Position numbers and translations under genes: made by a program. From Cliona cf. orientalis (Eukaryota; Porifera; Demospongiae; Clionaida; Clionaidae), in contig OZ005694.1 of assembly GCA_963930775.1 (NCBI GenBank), forward strand, positions 4,271,054 through 4,335,053: a stretch of 64,000 nucleotides of DNA. The letters run 5' to 3'. The notes below the pieces were generated by a model that did not search any database, was not told the origin of the DNA, and worked only from the letters and a program-made list of their open reading frames with translations. This document shows, piece after piece, positions 10,604 to 21,252 of this stretch. Every line of letters starts with the position of its first letter. Positions within the stretch are counted from its first letter, which is position 1.

Positions 10604-11027
10604 AACACTAAGCAGAAAAAAAATTGTCCAAAACTTTACATAGTTGAGCTGGATGCTTAGTAGAGCCATACAATGCAAGCAGGCACACTCCAATTTTGAT
10701 CAAAGTAGGTAAAGGTCGTCACGTTTGTGTGCGCGTGCCTAACGGGTATTCCCCGTTTTTCACGTAGCGCGTGGGCGGAAAACATTGCAAACGCATGGCT
10801 TCCCTATACAAACATATGGGAAAACTTTAAAGGGCCGTAACTTTAATTCTAAGGTTTGAATCAAAATTCTTTCAGGTCAAATCTCTAGTTTCGACCCATT
10901 CTGCGTGCCCATGTAAAAATTATCCCGCCAAGTGCTCCCAAACCCCCCATGAATTAGATTATTTAATTATTTAATTATTTAAGTTTGCTTTTTTTTCTAC
11001 TTAGTGTTTAATTTCTACTTAGTGTGT
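10604..11027. mobile_element. CACTAAG-ended element, copy 2 (adjacent, same orientation)
   Basis: Inverted ends ACACTAAGCAGAAAAAAA and CTACTTAGTGTGT as in copy 1. The right end is partly duplicated (CTACTTAGTG occurs twice, near 10998 and 11015). It shows roughly 75-80 percent similarity by eye to copy 1, so the two are not a very recent duplication. Confidence 0.6.
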
Positions 11028-11389
11028 AATTTTTGCAGCAACAATAAATATAGTAATATTAGATCGGCAAATTGGGTGAATTTTGAGGATGATTTTTGTT
11101 GTGTACACAAATATGTTCAGGAGAAGGTAGTAAAAAATTTTTGCCATAAGGTTCAATAGAGATAATATTATACAGATTTGTCAGATTAGGAGAATGTTTG
11201 AGAGTGATTTCCGTTGTATATACACATCAGTAAAGTACGATCGAGAAATTAGCCATTTGGGAATGTTCAATAGAGATAATATGATTGGGAAAGTTCTATG
11301 AATAATGTCAGATTTTAAGCTTATGTTGGAATTATAATAATGTATTAAACCCAGAATATCAGAAAAATATCTGATATTACTATGGTCAC

Positions 11390-11990
11390 ATGACAGACGT
11401 GATAAAAATTCAAAAAATCAAGTTCAGACCCCCCTAGCTTTCAAGTGGCAAGAACGGCACAGCGAAAATTTTCAACGATAAAAGATACCGGTGACCTAAA
11501 ACCTGTCACAATAGCACGCAAAAATTTGGGTGCCGCTTATGCCACTTGACCCCAGTCTTCTTGGTATATAGCGATTCCGGCCGTCTAATTTTTCGGCTCA
11601 ATGGTGCAAACTGGTGGCAATAGCAATTTACATGATTGAGGTATCGATAGCTTCCACTCGGTGAGGCCTATTCAGCGATATGTGTTTTTTTGTTGAAAGG
11701 TTGAAGTGTGCCCGATTTACGCGCCGATTAGTTTTCCCATACATTTTCCCATAGAGCTAAAAATTAAATCTGCAAGGCGTGTACTCAACCGATTTGCTTG
11801 TTTCAAGGCTTAAATGAAAGGCAATTTCCTAAGCTATCTTGTAATTATTTTATTTTTTGTAGTCAATCCCCTCCGTTGCTGAGTTATAACTGCTTTTATG
11901 CGCTTAGGTCGATCGCCCGGAATCGCTATTCTTGGTGTTGAATCTAGCTATCTGATTTACACTATCCCGCTTGGAGGTACATCGGGATGC
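11390..11990. other. Unassigned sequence, no supported gene
   Basis: Only short frames with no protein-like motif. Phrases such as CCCATACATTTTCCCATAG suggest repeat-derived sequence, but no second copy is in the window. Confidence 0.4.
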
Positions 11991-11999
11991 GCATTGTTA

Positions 12000-14050
12000 A
12001 GTGGGAGAATCCCGCCGAAATCGGGATGGTTGGACAGTCCGGACGACGTCGTACAAGGATCGAGCCTGCGTGATATCGTCGTTCCCAGGCTCCCCGATCA
12101 TTTTCAATGCACGCGAGAAAAGATCGGGGAGCCTGTGGACGAGGCTAATCGATATCACGCGGGCTCGATGTACTTGCATGCTTGTACGACGTTATCGATA
12201 TCTAGCCTCGTCCCCAGGCTCCCCGATCTTTTTCAACGCACGCGAGAAAAAGATCGGGGAGCCTGGGGACGAGGCTAATCGATATCACGCGGGCTCGATC
12301 TACTTCATGCTTATACGACGTTATCGATATCTAGCCTCGTCCGCAGGCTCCCCGATCTTTTTCAACGCACGCGAGAAAAAGATCGCGGAGTTTGGGTACG
12401 AGACTAGATATCGATAACGGTGCACGTTTAAGATCGCAAGGGAGCACGCGCGCAAGAGGGATGTGGTCACGTGTAACATTATTCATTGCGATTTGCGTAC
12501 TCATTTTCCTGCGATTCTCTTGATTGCGTCTTGTGTAAAAATTCGCAATTCGCAATCAAAAGAAGCTCGCATTCAAACCCGACCTACGCAAGAAATATTT
12601 CGCACGAGACGCAATCAAATGAGTACACAAATCGCAATGAATAATGTTACACGTGACCACACCCCCTTTTCCGCGCGTGCTCGCTTGCGATCTCAAACGT
12701 GCATGCGTTATCGATATCTAGCCTCGTCCCCAAGCTCCCCGATCTTTTTCAATGCACGCGAGGAAAGGATCGGGGAGCCTGAGGACGAGGCGATTCTGAT
12801 TCTCCGACTTGAATTTGATTTTGATTCTGATTCTCTGACTTGATTCTGATTCTCTAACTTGATTTTGATTATTATTTCTCTGATTCAATTCTTAATTAGA
12901 TTCTTACTTCGATTTTGTAAGTGGATTCTGATTCTCTAACGTGATTCTCATTGGGCTTTCCATTAATAATTAAAGGACCTGTAGCTATAGGGAACATTTT
13001 TAATCCCCCCCCCCCCCAAAGATTAATTAAAATTGCCAGAAGAGGCCCATAGAACCAATTAATTATTGCCAACCGGATCCTCAAGAAACTCATTAAATGT
13101 TTAAAAAAAGCCCTTATGGATGTAATTGTCAATCGGGAATCCTCAATGGGGGATGTATTAAATGGAAAAGCCCATTACTGGTTTTTAGCAAAGCAAGCCA
13201 TCCAATGACGTACATGCAATTAAGATGTTAACCCATTCACGGTACATTCTTTTTCCATAAAATTTTAGTCCACTGTCGTAGACAGTAATAAGACTGTCTA
13301 CATGGAATAGTACCTCTTATGCTATTACTGCAGTAGGAAATGTTATGCTGTTGTTAGCTATCCTTGTGTATTCACTTTCTTTGTTTACTTGCACCCAGGT
13401 AGAAACTACCTAGAGACGCCACTGCACCAGCCCCGTGCCGCCAATGACATACATGTGATCATGATGGTAGTCTATACCATGATGAGCATGATGAATCCTC
13501 AAATGAATCTTTTGACTTGAATGAAGGCTCGCCCCACACAGATGATTTTCATCACCACTAGTACCCCAAAGTTGGCTACTGACTGCCTGGGAGGGCTGAG
13601 GAGCCCCGGGGGGGGGGGGGGGGGGGGGGGGGGGGAGATGCACCCTTACGCTGCTTGTGGCCCTATAATTTAAATCCCACTGCCATTCTGAAAGGACAGA
13701 TAGCTATTATTATTTTTGAGTCACCACTATATAGCTTGTAGAATAAGAATCAAGTTAGAGAATCAGAATCCACTTCTTACAAATAAGAATCAAGTCAGAG
13801 AATCAGAATAAGTTGGAGAATCCGAATCCACTTAGAATCAAGTCAGAGAATCAGAATCAAAATTAAAAATCAAAATCAAGTTGGAGAATCAGAATCAAAT
13901 CGGAGAATCGAGAATCAGAATCAAAATCAAAATCAAGTCAGAGAATCAGAATCAGGATTGAGTAGAGGACCGAAACGAGTGCAGGGCCACTGTATACGAT
14001 CTACTTGCATGCTTGTACGACGTCGTCCAGACTCTCCAACCATACCATCC
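12000..14050. repeat. Nested fold-back and hairpin cluster
   Basis: The outer inverted pair is 12023-12062 and 14008-14047 (core CTTGTACGACGTCGTCC). Inside are three tandem units of about 128 bp (12063-12400), each holding a hairpin with arms AGGCTCCCCGATC / GATCGGGGAGCCT, and a fourth hairpin at 12716-12795. An inverted pair at 12405-12480 / 12635-12720 follows, then opposed arrays of GATTCTGATTCTC (12790-12950) and GAGAATCAGAATC (13740-13960). The region is symmetrical at several scales. Short frames here are repeat by-products. Confidence 0.75.
13606..13635. repeat. Poly-G tract
   Basis: About 30 consecutive G bases inside the fold-back cluster. The true length is uncertain because such runs are hard to sequence. 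Confidence 0.85.
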
Positions 14051-14109
14051 GGGTGACTATTGGAGAGGGGTGCAGTATTGGCTATTTTACAAATTATACA
14101 TCATATTTG

Positions 14110-15070
14110 ATTAGACAAATGTCTAATATAATACATAAATATATAAATTATACAATATTTGATATGTATAATTTAATCAAAAGTACATTTTGCCAGTATA
14201 TTCTGTCAAACTTGATATTTTATTTTATACATTAAGTAGACTATAGCTTTACTCTAATTATCAAATATTGGTAAGTATGATATCCCAGTCAAATATGTCT
14301 AATTTGTATATTTTGTCTAATTAGACATATTTGACTTCACTTTATACAGTAATTAGATTACAATTTTACTTTATACTGTCTAATTTTGATCGTCAAATAT
14401 TGAAATTCATAATCTGATATCCCAGTCAAATTTGTCTAATTTGTATATTTTGTCTAATTAGACGTATTTGACTTCACTTTATACAGTAATTAGATTACAA
14501 TTTTATTTTATACTGTCTAATTTTGACTATCAAATATTGAAATTATTTATAATCTGACATCCCAGTTAATTTGTATATTTTGTCTAATTAGACGTATTTG
14601 ACTTCATGCACTTTATACAGTAGCTTATAGTTATATTACAACTTTACTTTATACTGTCTAATTTTGATTATCAAAGTTATTGAAATTTATAATCTGATAT
14701 CCCAGTCAAATGTGTCTAATTTGTATATTTTGTCTAATTAGACGTGCTTTATACAGTAATTAGATTACAATTTTACTTTATACTATCTAATTTTGACTGT
14801 CAAATTTAATATTGAAATTTATAATCTGATATCCCAGTCAATTTTGTATATTTTGTCTAATTAGACATATTTGACTTCACTTTATACCGTAATTAGATAA
14901 CAATTTTACTTTATACTTTTTAATTTTGACAATCAAATATTTTTATTGAAGTTTATAATGTGATGTCCCAGTCAAATTTATCTAATTTGTATAATTAGAC
15001 GCATTTGACTCCACTTTATACAGTAATTAGACTATAATACTTTACACTTTCTAATTTGGATTGTCAATTA
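14110..15070. repeat. Tandem repeat, ~123-150 bp period, with GTCTAATTAGAC palindrome
   Basis: About six to seven degenerate units. GTCTAATTAGAC or its variant recurs near 14315, 14452, 14582, 14732 and 14855, so spacing is 123-150 bp. Each unit also has ATCCCAGTCAAAT and ACTTTATACAGTAATTAGA. A reversed partial unit lies at 15770-15900. Confidence 0.85.
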
Positions 15071-15084
15071 ATAAAATAATTGTG

Positions 15085-15750
15085 TTTGGCAGGGGGATTT
15101 AAACATTAACTACGTTTGGTAGGGGATTGAGGTATTTAAACATGATCTATATCGGCAGGGGAGTCGAGGCATTTAAATATTTATTACGTTTGGCAGGGGG
15201 ATCAGGCGTTTAAACTTTAATTACGATTGGCAGGGGAGCTGAGGCATTTAAACGTTAACTACGTTTGGCAGGGGGGTCGAGATATTTAAACATTAACTAC
15301 GTTTGGCAGGGGGGTTGAGATATTTAAACATTTATTACGTTTGGCAGGGGGGCTGAGGCATTTAAACATTAACTACGTTTAGCAGGGGGGCTGAGGCATT
15401 TAAACATTAACTACGTTTGGCAGGGGGGTTGAGATATTTAAACATACATTAACTACGTTTGGCAGGGGGGTTGAGATATTTAAACATTTATTACGTTTGG
15501 CAGGGGGGTCGAGATATTTAAACATTAATTACGTTTGGCAGGGGGGCTGAGGCATTTAAACATTAACTACGTTTGGCAGGGGGGTCGAGATATTTAAACA
15601 TTTATTACGATTGGCAGGGGAGCCGAGGCATTTAAACGTTAACTACGTTTGGCAGGGGGGTCAAGATATTTAAACATTTATCACGATTGGTAGGGGGTCA
15701 CACATTTAAACATTAATTACATTTGCCAGGGGGGTCGAAGTGTTTAAACT
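15085..15750. repeat. 38-bp minisatellite, about 17 copies
   Basis: The unit contains ACGTTTGGCAGGGGGGTCGA followed by GATATTTAAACATTAACT. Starts at 15261, 15299 and 15337 show a strict 38-bp period. Variants alternate between GAGATATTT and GAGGCATTT. Confidence 0.92.
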
Positions 15751-16063
15751 TATGCTATGATCAATATTTGATGAGACATGTTTGACAGTATAAAGTAAAA
15801 TTGTAATCTAATTACTGTATAAAGTGAAGTCAAATACGTCTAATTAGACAAATTATACAAATTAGACAAATTTGACTTCATATAGGCCAATAGACAGTTA
15901 TTGTAAAATACGTTGCTATTTCATATAAAATGTATATTATACAATTTGACAGTCAAATATTGTCAAATTAAGTATATTCCCGTATAATAGCCAATACTGC
16001 ACCCTACTGGACTATTGAACCGAGACTCGGCTATAGTTGTGTTTAATAATAAATTATGCATCA

Positions 16064-19000
16064 ATGGATGATTATTATACTCAAGCCAGCGTAGAGCAGT
16101 ACAGACTGCTCGCTGCTCGTGAAACAGGATTGGAATTTGGTAGAGGCTCCTGCGCAGCAGTCGTTGAGGTAGACTACAAAGGTCTGCGCTGTGCTGGAAA
16201 GAAGATCCACCGTGTTCTCTATGAAGGACAAGTAGACAACTTAATTAATGAGGCGTTTCGAGGAAGAATGCAGGTTGCTGAGCCAACTTCGACACCCGCA
16301 CATAGTCCAGTTCCTGGGCATCTGCTTTCATAGTTGCCAAGTGTCCCGGTTTGGCCGGGACAGTCCCGGTTGTGTCCCGGTTTACCTGATTTTGCAGCAT
16401 TGTCCCGGAATCCAGCTCGATTGCACAAATGGAGGTGTGGCACAAGCATAAACTCAGTATATTATCGAATTTCAGTCCGTATATCTCGATGTTTAGTGGG
16501 CGTGACAGTACATAATCGCCCGAAAGTGGGTGTGGTCTCCCCAAAGTGGGCGTGGTCCGTAAAATTTCGCGCGCGCTTCACGCGCATTCATTATATTTTC
16601 TACTCTGTCCCGGTCTCTCTTCTTGTAAACTTGGCAACTATGTGCTTTGAAGTGGACACCAATGCACCAATTCTGGTGATGGACTTTCTGCCCACCACTC
16701 TCACCCAGTGCCTGGACCACTATGGTGTCATGCCAGAGGAGATCAACTGCTCCATCCTTCAAGATGTGGCCATTGGTCTGCGATACCTTCACGATCGACG
16801 TGATCCCATCATCCATCGCGACCTTTCCGCCAACAATGTGCTGTTGGTGGCAGATATGAGAGCCAAGATCTCTGATCTAGGCGTAGCTAAGATTGTGGAT
16901 ACAAATCCCAATAGAATATCAACCATGACTAAGACTCCTGTTACATGCCACCAGAGACAATGGTGCTTAAACCACGATACGGTATTAAGGTATGTATATT
17001 AATGTAATAAGACTATGTAAGTCAGTGTAGTAGTACACATGCATGCCTGTTGTGATTGTGATACATATGCATGTATTTTAATGTACCTTATTATAACTTG
17101 TAGGCTAAGAGACACTTGAATACTAGTTCTGTTTGGCTAGTGTACACTCGATCCCAGCATGCATCTTAATTAAGTGCCAAGTCAATGACATCATCAAATT
17201 TTTTCCATAATAATATATTATTAGCTATAGTATGTTTGATATCACAGTCATGGAATAATGTGGCTGATATACACGAGTTACTCACACACTCAGAGAAAAT
17301 GTAAATAGTATTATCTCCCTAGCTGTGCATGTGACAGTGCACATGCAAGCGTAGCCGAGGCTAATGCAAGTGCAGAAGCCACGAACTTTGAACTTATTAG
17401 TATCACTTTGTAGACCACACCCCTTGATGGAGGTCAACAGCAGCTGCTCATTGCAATGGCGACGTTCTCGCTCTGTCGAATCTACCACCAGGCTATGACA
17501 AAGAACAGACTTCATCTCCGAGGCTCAGTGGCCTGCTGAGCAGGCCTCTCGAAATGCGTGGCGCTTTGTGCAGTTCGTTCAAGAATGCATCTCTAGCTCA
17601 ATGGCTACTGTTGTTTGTGCATACGCCACTGCAATTCTGACCAATCGTGGGCCTTCTGAACTTGTAGAAGAGCGTATCTTTCGGCCCTCCAGGTTAGGAC
17701 GCAGACTATAATATAAGAAAAACGATCGTCTGAAAAATATTTTTGATTGTACATGTACCGGTATATTGTATAATCAGTTCCTATAGCTAGTTTAAGAGTT
17801 AGTTTGAACCACATTAGCTATTAGGCCACTCCAAGTCAATCATTAGTTTCTGGTCACACCAAGTACATGCAGACAGGCAGATGGTTAGGACTATGAGACT
17901 ATGACAGGAAGAGGAAGTACTTAAGTCTAGACCTACATGTATGTAGAGCACATACCGCGCACACATTGCGCAATCTATAGATCTGCTTTTGTGTGTATGG
18001 GGAAACAAATATTGAGTAGAAATGCTGCTTGATTGTATCAAGGGCTTGTAGACTCCATAACCCCTTGGTTGTATATAGGCTCCTGGTGATAGCAGCCAAA
18101 AAACCACTGACTCTCTCTCTCTGCACGAGATCTAGACTAGGTAGATATATCTTACGTTCTGATTGTTTGCATTCCAGTCTGTGGATAGCTAGCAGCCAAA
18201 TATTATTATGCCACTAGCATTATTGACGACCTTTACCAGCTCATAATATTTGTTATGCGCATGAGCAGAAGCACAAGGCCGTATGCATAATGTATTGAGT
18301 GGGCGCTGTCGATAGGCGTGGTTACGAAGGCTAACAAAAGGCACTATTTGTGACGCTCGTGGACCATGTCCCTCGATTCGAAGCACACTGAAGCTAGTTT
18401 TTCGTCAAATGCGACTGATTCATTGTGCTTACGAGTCGTTCAGGTACCTAGACCTCACGATATGGCGATATTTGTGCTTATAACAACAACAACAACAACA
18501 ACAATGACAACGACGACACAACCAATTACTTTACCCCTTGTGCATGCGCGCGGGGTAATTATCATCCGCCCGACCAACTGACCCTACTATATTTCGTGGT
18601 CATGTTAGTCCAAACAAACAATTTATTCTGTGTGGCCTAAAATCTTCTTGTGATTCGTCTTCAGTGTTTTGTAAATCCCATGCGTATGGCTTCAGCTGAT
18701 GGATATCTCTACGTAATTTCCTCTCCATCTATAGGTTGATATTTTCTCATATGGTGTGATGATGGTGCATGCATTGAGTGGACAATGGCCTTTCCCTGGA
18801 GAAGCTGTACGTATCAACCCCAGAAATCCAAACAACCCTAATGATGTTATTGGAGTGACAGAGTTTGATCGTCGTAAGGAATATATCGACCTGATTGGAT
18901 ATGAGCACCCTTTGATAAGTTTGATCCAAAGATGTCTTAGCAACAGCCCCTCCCACCGCCCCACCTCCTCAGAGGTCCACCAGAGAGTGAACGCAGTGGC

Positions 19001-20576
19001 AGCTGACCATCCTCCCTCCTTTGCCAATAGAGTGGATATGATGGACAGGATCAAAGTTCTTAGTGATGAAAAGGAAAGAGTGCAAATTGAAAAAGAAGCT
19101 ATAAGGGTAGAAAAGGATACAGCTGTCCGAGCTATTGAAAGGCTCTCAGCTGAAGCTGAGGAATTACAGTCATCCACGGACAGACATCACAAATACCACT
19201 TGATCGAGAAGGAGAGTCTCCATGCACAATTATCTCATGTCAAAGCTGAGAATGAGCATCTGGTCAGAGTTATTGGTATCAAAGATGAAGAAGTGGAAAC
19301 GGTGAAAAGTAATAATCAGTCCAATGTGCAAGTGTTGGATAGAAAACATAGGACAGAAAGTGAAATGTGTGAACAAAAATATGTGGTTGAAATACAATCA
19401 TTGAAACAACAAATACATATAATTGAGAAAAAGCACGCAGTACAGCTTGCTACACTGGAGGATGAACAAAGGATTAAAAACGAACACCATCAGGCCGAAT
19501 TAGAAGCAAAGACAAGGGAGCTGGCAGTAAGAGCTGACTATCTTGCTACCAAGTCCAATGCTTTAGAAACTCTGGAGCGACAGCTTGAATTTGCATTGGA
19601 TCTCTCACAGAATCACAACATTCCCAATTTGTTTACCCCTAGAGCAAACCTAGTGTTCAGTGAATGTGCCAACTTGCCTACCACGCGTGGTCAGGGTACT
19701 GCAGTAGTCAGTGGTCATATCGTTTATGTTGGATACGGTGGGACAAAGTTCGTGTACAAGTATAGCATTACTATAGATAAGTGGGATAGCCTTCCCGTTG
19801 CACTTGTTGAGCATTTTGCACTTGATCACTTAAACGGTAAAATTTTGACAATTGGAGGAAAAATGCAATCCAAGGGGGTGATATCAGACATTTATGAATT
19901 CGATGAAGCCTCCCAGCAGTGGATTGGATCAACCTCCATACCACCTATACCAACAGCACGTGAACTTGTAACAGTTGTCTCCTGGTCATCACCACCCGCT
20001 CTGATCGTCTGTGGAGGAAGAGGTGAAAGTGGTGAGCCAATGTCAGTTGTGGAGATATATACCACTGCTCAGTGGAGCACTGCAACTCCTCTCCCTACCC
20101 CAAGCAGCTTAATGTCGCAAGCAATTTACGGTGATACTATATTCTTCATGGGTGGCAAAGAAGAAAGTGCTCTTGGTAGTTGTAGGAAAACAGTCTTTTA
20201 TGTCTCTGTGGCTCAGCTCCTAGCTTCATGTATATCAGAACTACCCTCGTCCCAGCCTAGGCTAGATAAGCTACGAGAGCTATGGCACTTTCTTCCTGAT
20301 GTTCCCCACTATCGATGCTCTGCTGCTTTTCTTAATGGTTGCCTACTAGCAATTGGTGGGCAGAAAGAAGCACTAATAGGTGGGCCAGTCTACTCCTCTG
20401 TGTATGCCTACTGCCCTCATTCATCGTCTTGGCTCAAGGTTGGGGATCTGCCTCAACCTCGCTCATATACTACAGCTGTCACTCTTTCAACACGAGAACT
20501 ATTGGTGATAGGAGGACTTTCAACCAACTTTCTTACAACCAGTACCATATACAAATGCTTGCTCTCTTTTTTGTAA
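16064..20576 (+). CDS. Protein kinase-coiled-coil-Kelch fusion (first exon disrupted)
   Basis: Modelled as exon 1 (16064-16989), a 1745-bp intron (donor GTATGT at 16990, acceptor TATAG at 18734) and exon 2 (18735-20576). Exon 1 gives a kinase domain: glycine loop GRGSCAAVVEV, likely lysine in CAGKKIH, RRFEEECRLLSQLRHPHIV, catalytic loop HRDLSANNVLL, and DLG in place of DFG. The junction restores GIK-VDIFSYGV. Exon 2 is one open frame: end of kinase lobe, coiled coil (about 19030-19620), then Kelch-type repeats to the stop. Problems in exon 1: a one-base frameshift near 16240, a 314-bp transposon (16329-16642), and a lost piece plus frameshift near 16940 where YMPPE resumes in another frame. 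Either a recent pseudogene or assembly indels; the intact second exon argues for recent decay. HRDLSxNN suggests the tyrosine-kinase-like group. A function in signalling is inferred from family only. Confidence 0.7.
16329..16642. mobile_element. 314-bp transposon inserted in the kinase exon, 6-bp target duplication
   Basis: Ends are CATAGTTGCCAAG and CTTGGCAACTATG, perfect 13-bp inverted repeats. The 6-bp TGCTTT occurs immediately on both sides (16323-16328 and 16643-16648). Dropping the element and one TGCTTT joins the codons for GIC and F-EVDTNAP without a gap, so the boundaries are exact. The interior holds GTCCCGG repeats and AAAGTGGGCGTGG plus CGCGCGC sequence shared with the element at 3449-3790. 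Confidence 0.9.
17945..18556 (+). mobile_element. GAGCACATACC element, intron copy
   Basis: It begins AGAGCACATACCGCGCACAC and ends near TGCATGCGCGCGGGGTAAT. It shares blocks such as CGATAGGCGTGG, GCACACTGAAGC and TTTGTGCT followed by (CAA)n with copies at 39604-40195, 44455-45040 (inverted) and 61277-61757. It lies inside the kinase intron. No coding capacity. Confidence 0.7.
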
Positions 20577-21252
20577 CTATTTTGTCATAATCATATGCTT
20601 AAAATTTAAATCTACATGACTACTGGCAGCCAACAGAATAATAAAATTATTATTATAAAAATATGTATAGAGTCAGGGGAACTGAACCGGCTTAGGAGAA
20701 ACTCGGTAACAAATTAAAGGTCTTAAAGAAAGTTTCAATATAATATAGGCTGAGGAGCTATATACATACATGCATGATAATGTTGTCAGTTCCTATATAG
20801 GCATTCGTACTGAAATGTGTAGATTTAGCAGGGATTGGAGTGCCATTGTCTAGCTGATCAGATCCAGCCAGCCACACAAAATTGCTGTATAGCTACATGA
20901 AGGCTTATACCAGGTGTTAGCTATAATGCATCATCTGAATGAGGGGTAGCTATAAAGGAGGCATCATTAATCCAGCAAAAGTTTATCAGTGGCGAACCGG
21001 ACTTGGATGCATGCATATTATTATTGTCAAAAATGAATTTAATATGCAGCTGAATTGGGATTCAGCATATTAAAAGAGATGCCATTAGCTAATAATATTA
21101 AAGAATAGTTGCCAATAATATTATACATGTACTTGACAGCTACCAGAGAGGTGTGTGCCTGTTCATATCGCGCATGCGCATCGTGAATTGACCTTTGAAC
21201 CAAGCTCTAATGACACCATTTTTTGGTGAGTAGCTACCAATTGCAATTAGCA

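Larger units (their letters stand above)
14050..16020. mobile_element. Large inverted-repeat element filled with two satellites
   Basis: A 19-bp core GGGTGCAGTATTGGCTATT at 14068-14086 is exactly inverted at 15986-16004, with weaker similarity outward (GACTATTGG / CTGGACTATTG). The interior is made of tandem repeats (14110-15070 and 15085-15750) plus one inverted partial copy of the first repeat (15770-15900). There is no transposase. It ends about 45 bp before the first ATG of the kinase gene, so it may supply promoter or leader sequence. Confidence 0.7.

Noticed and set aside
11898-12417. Overlapping frames of 126 and 138 codons
   Set aside because: They translate the hairpin tandem repeats (SPGSPIFFNAREK recurring), so they are repeat products.
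17300-17815. Possible extra exons in the kinase intron
   Set aside because: The kinase reads straight from GIK to VDIFSYGV when 16990-18734 is removed, so no extra exon is needed.
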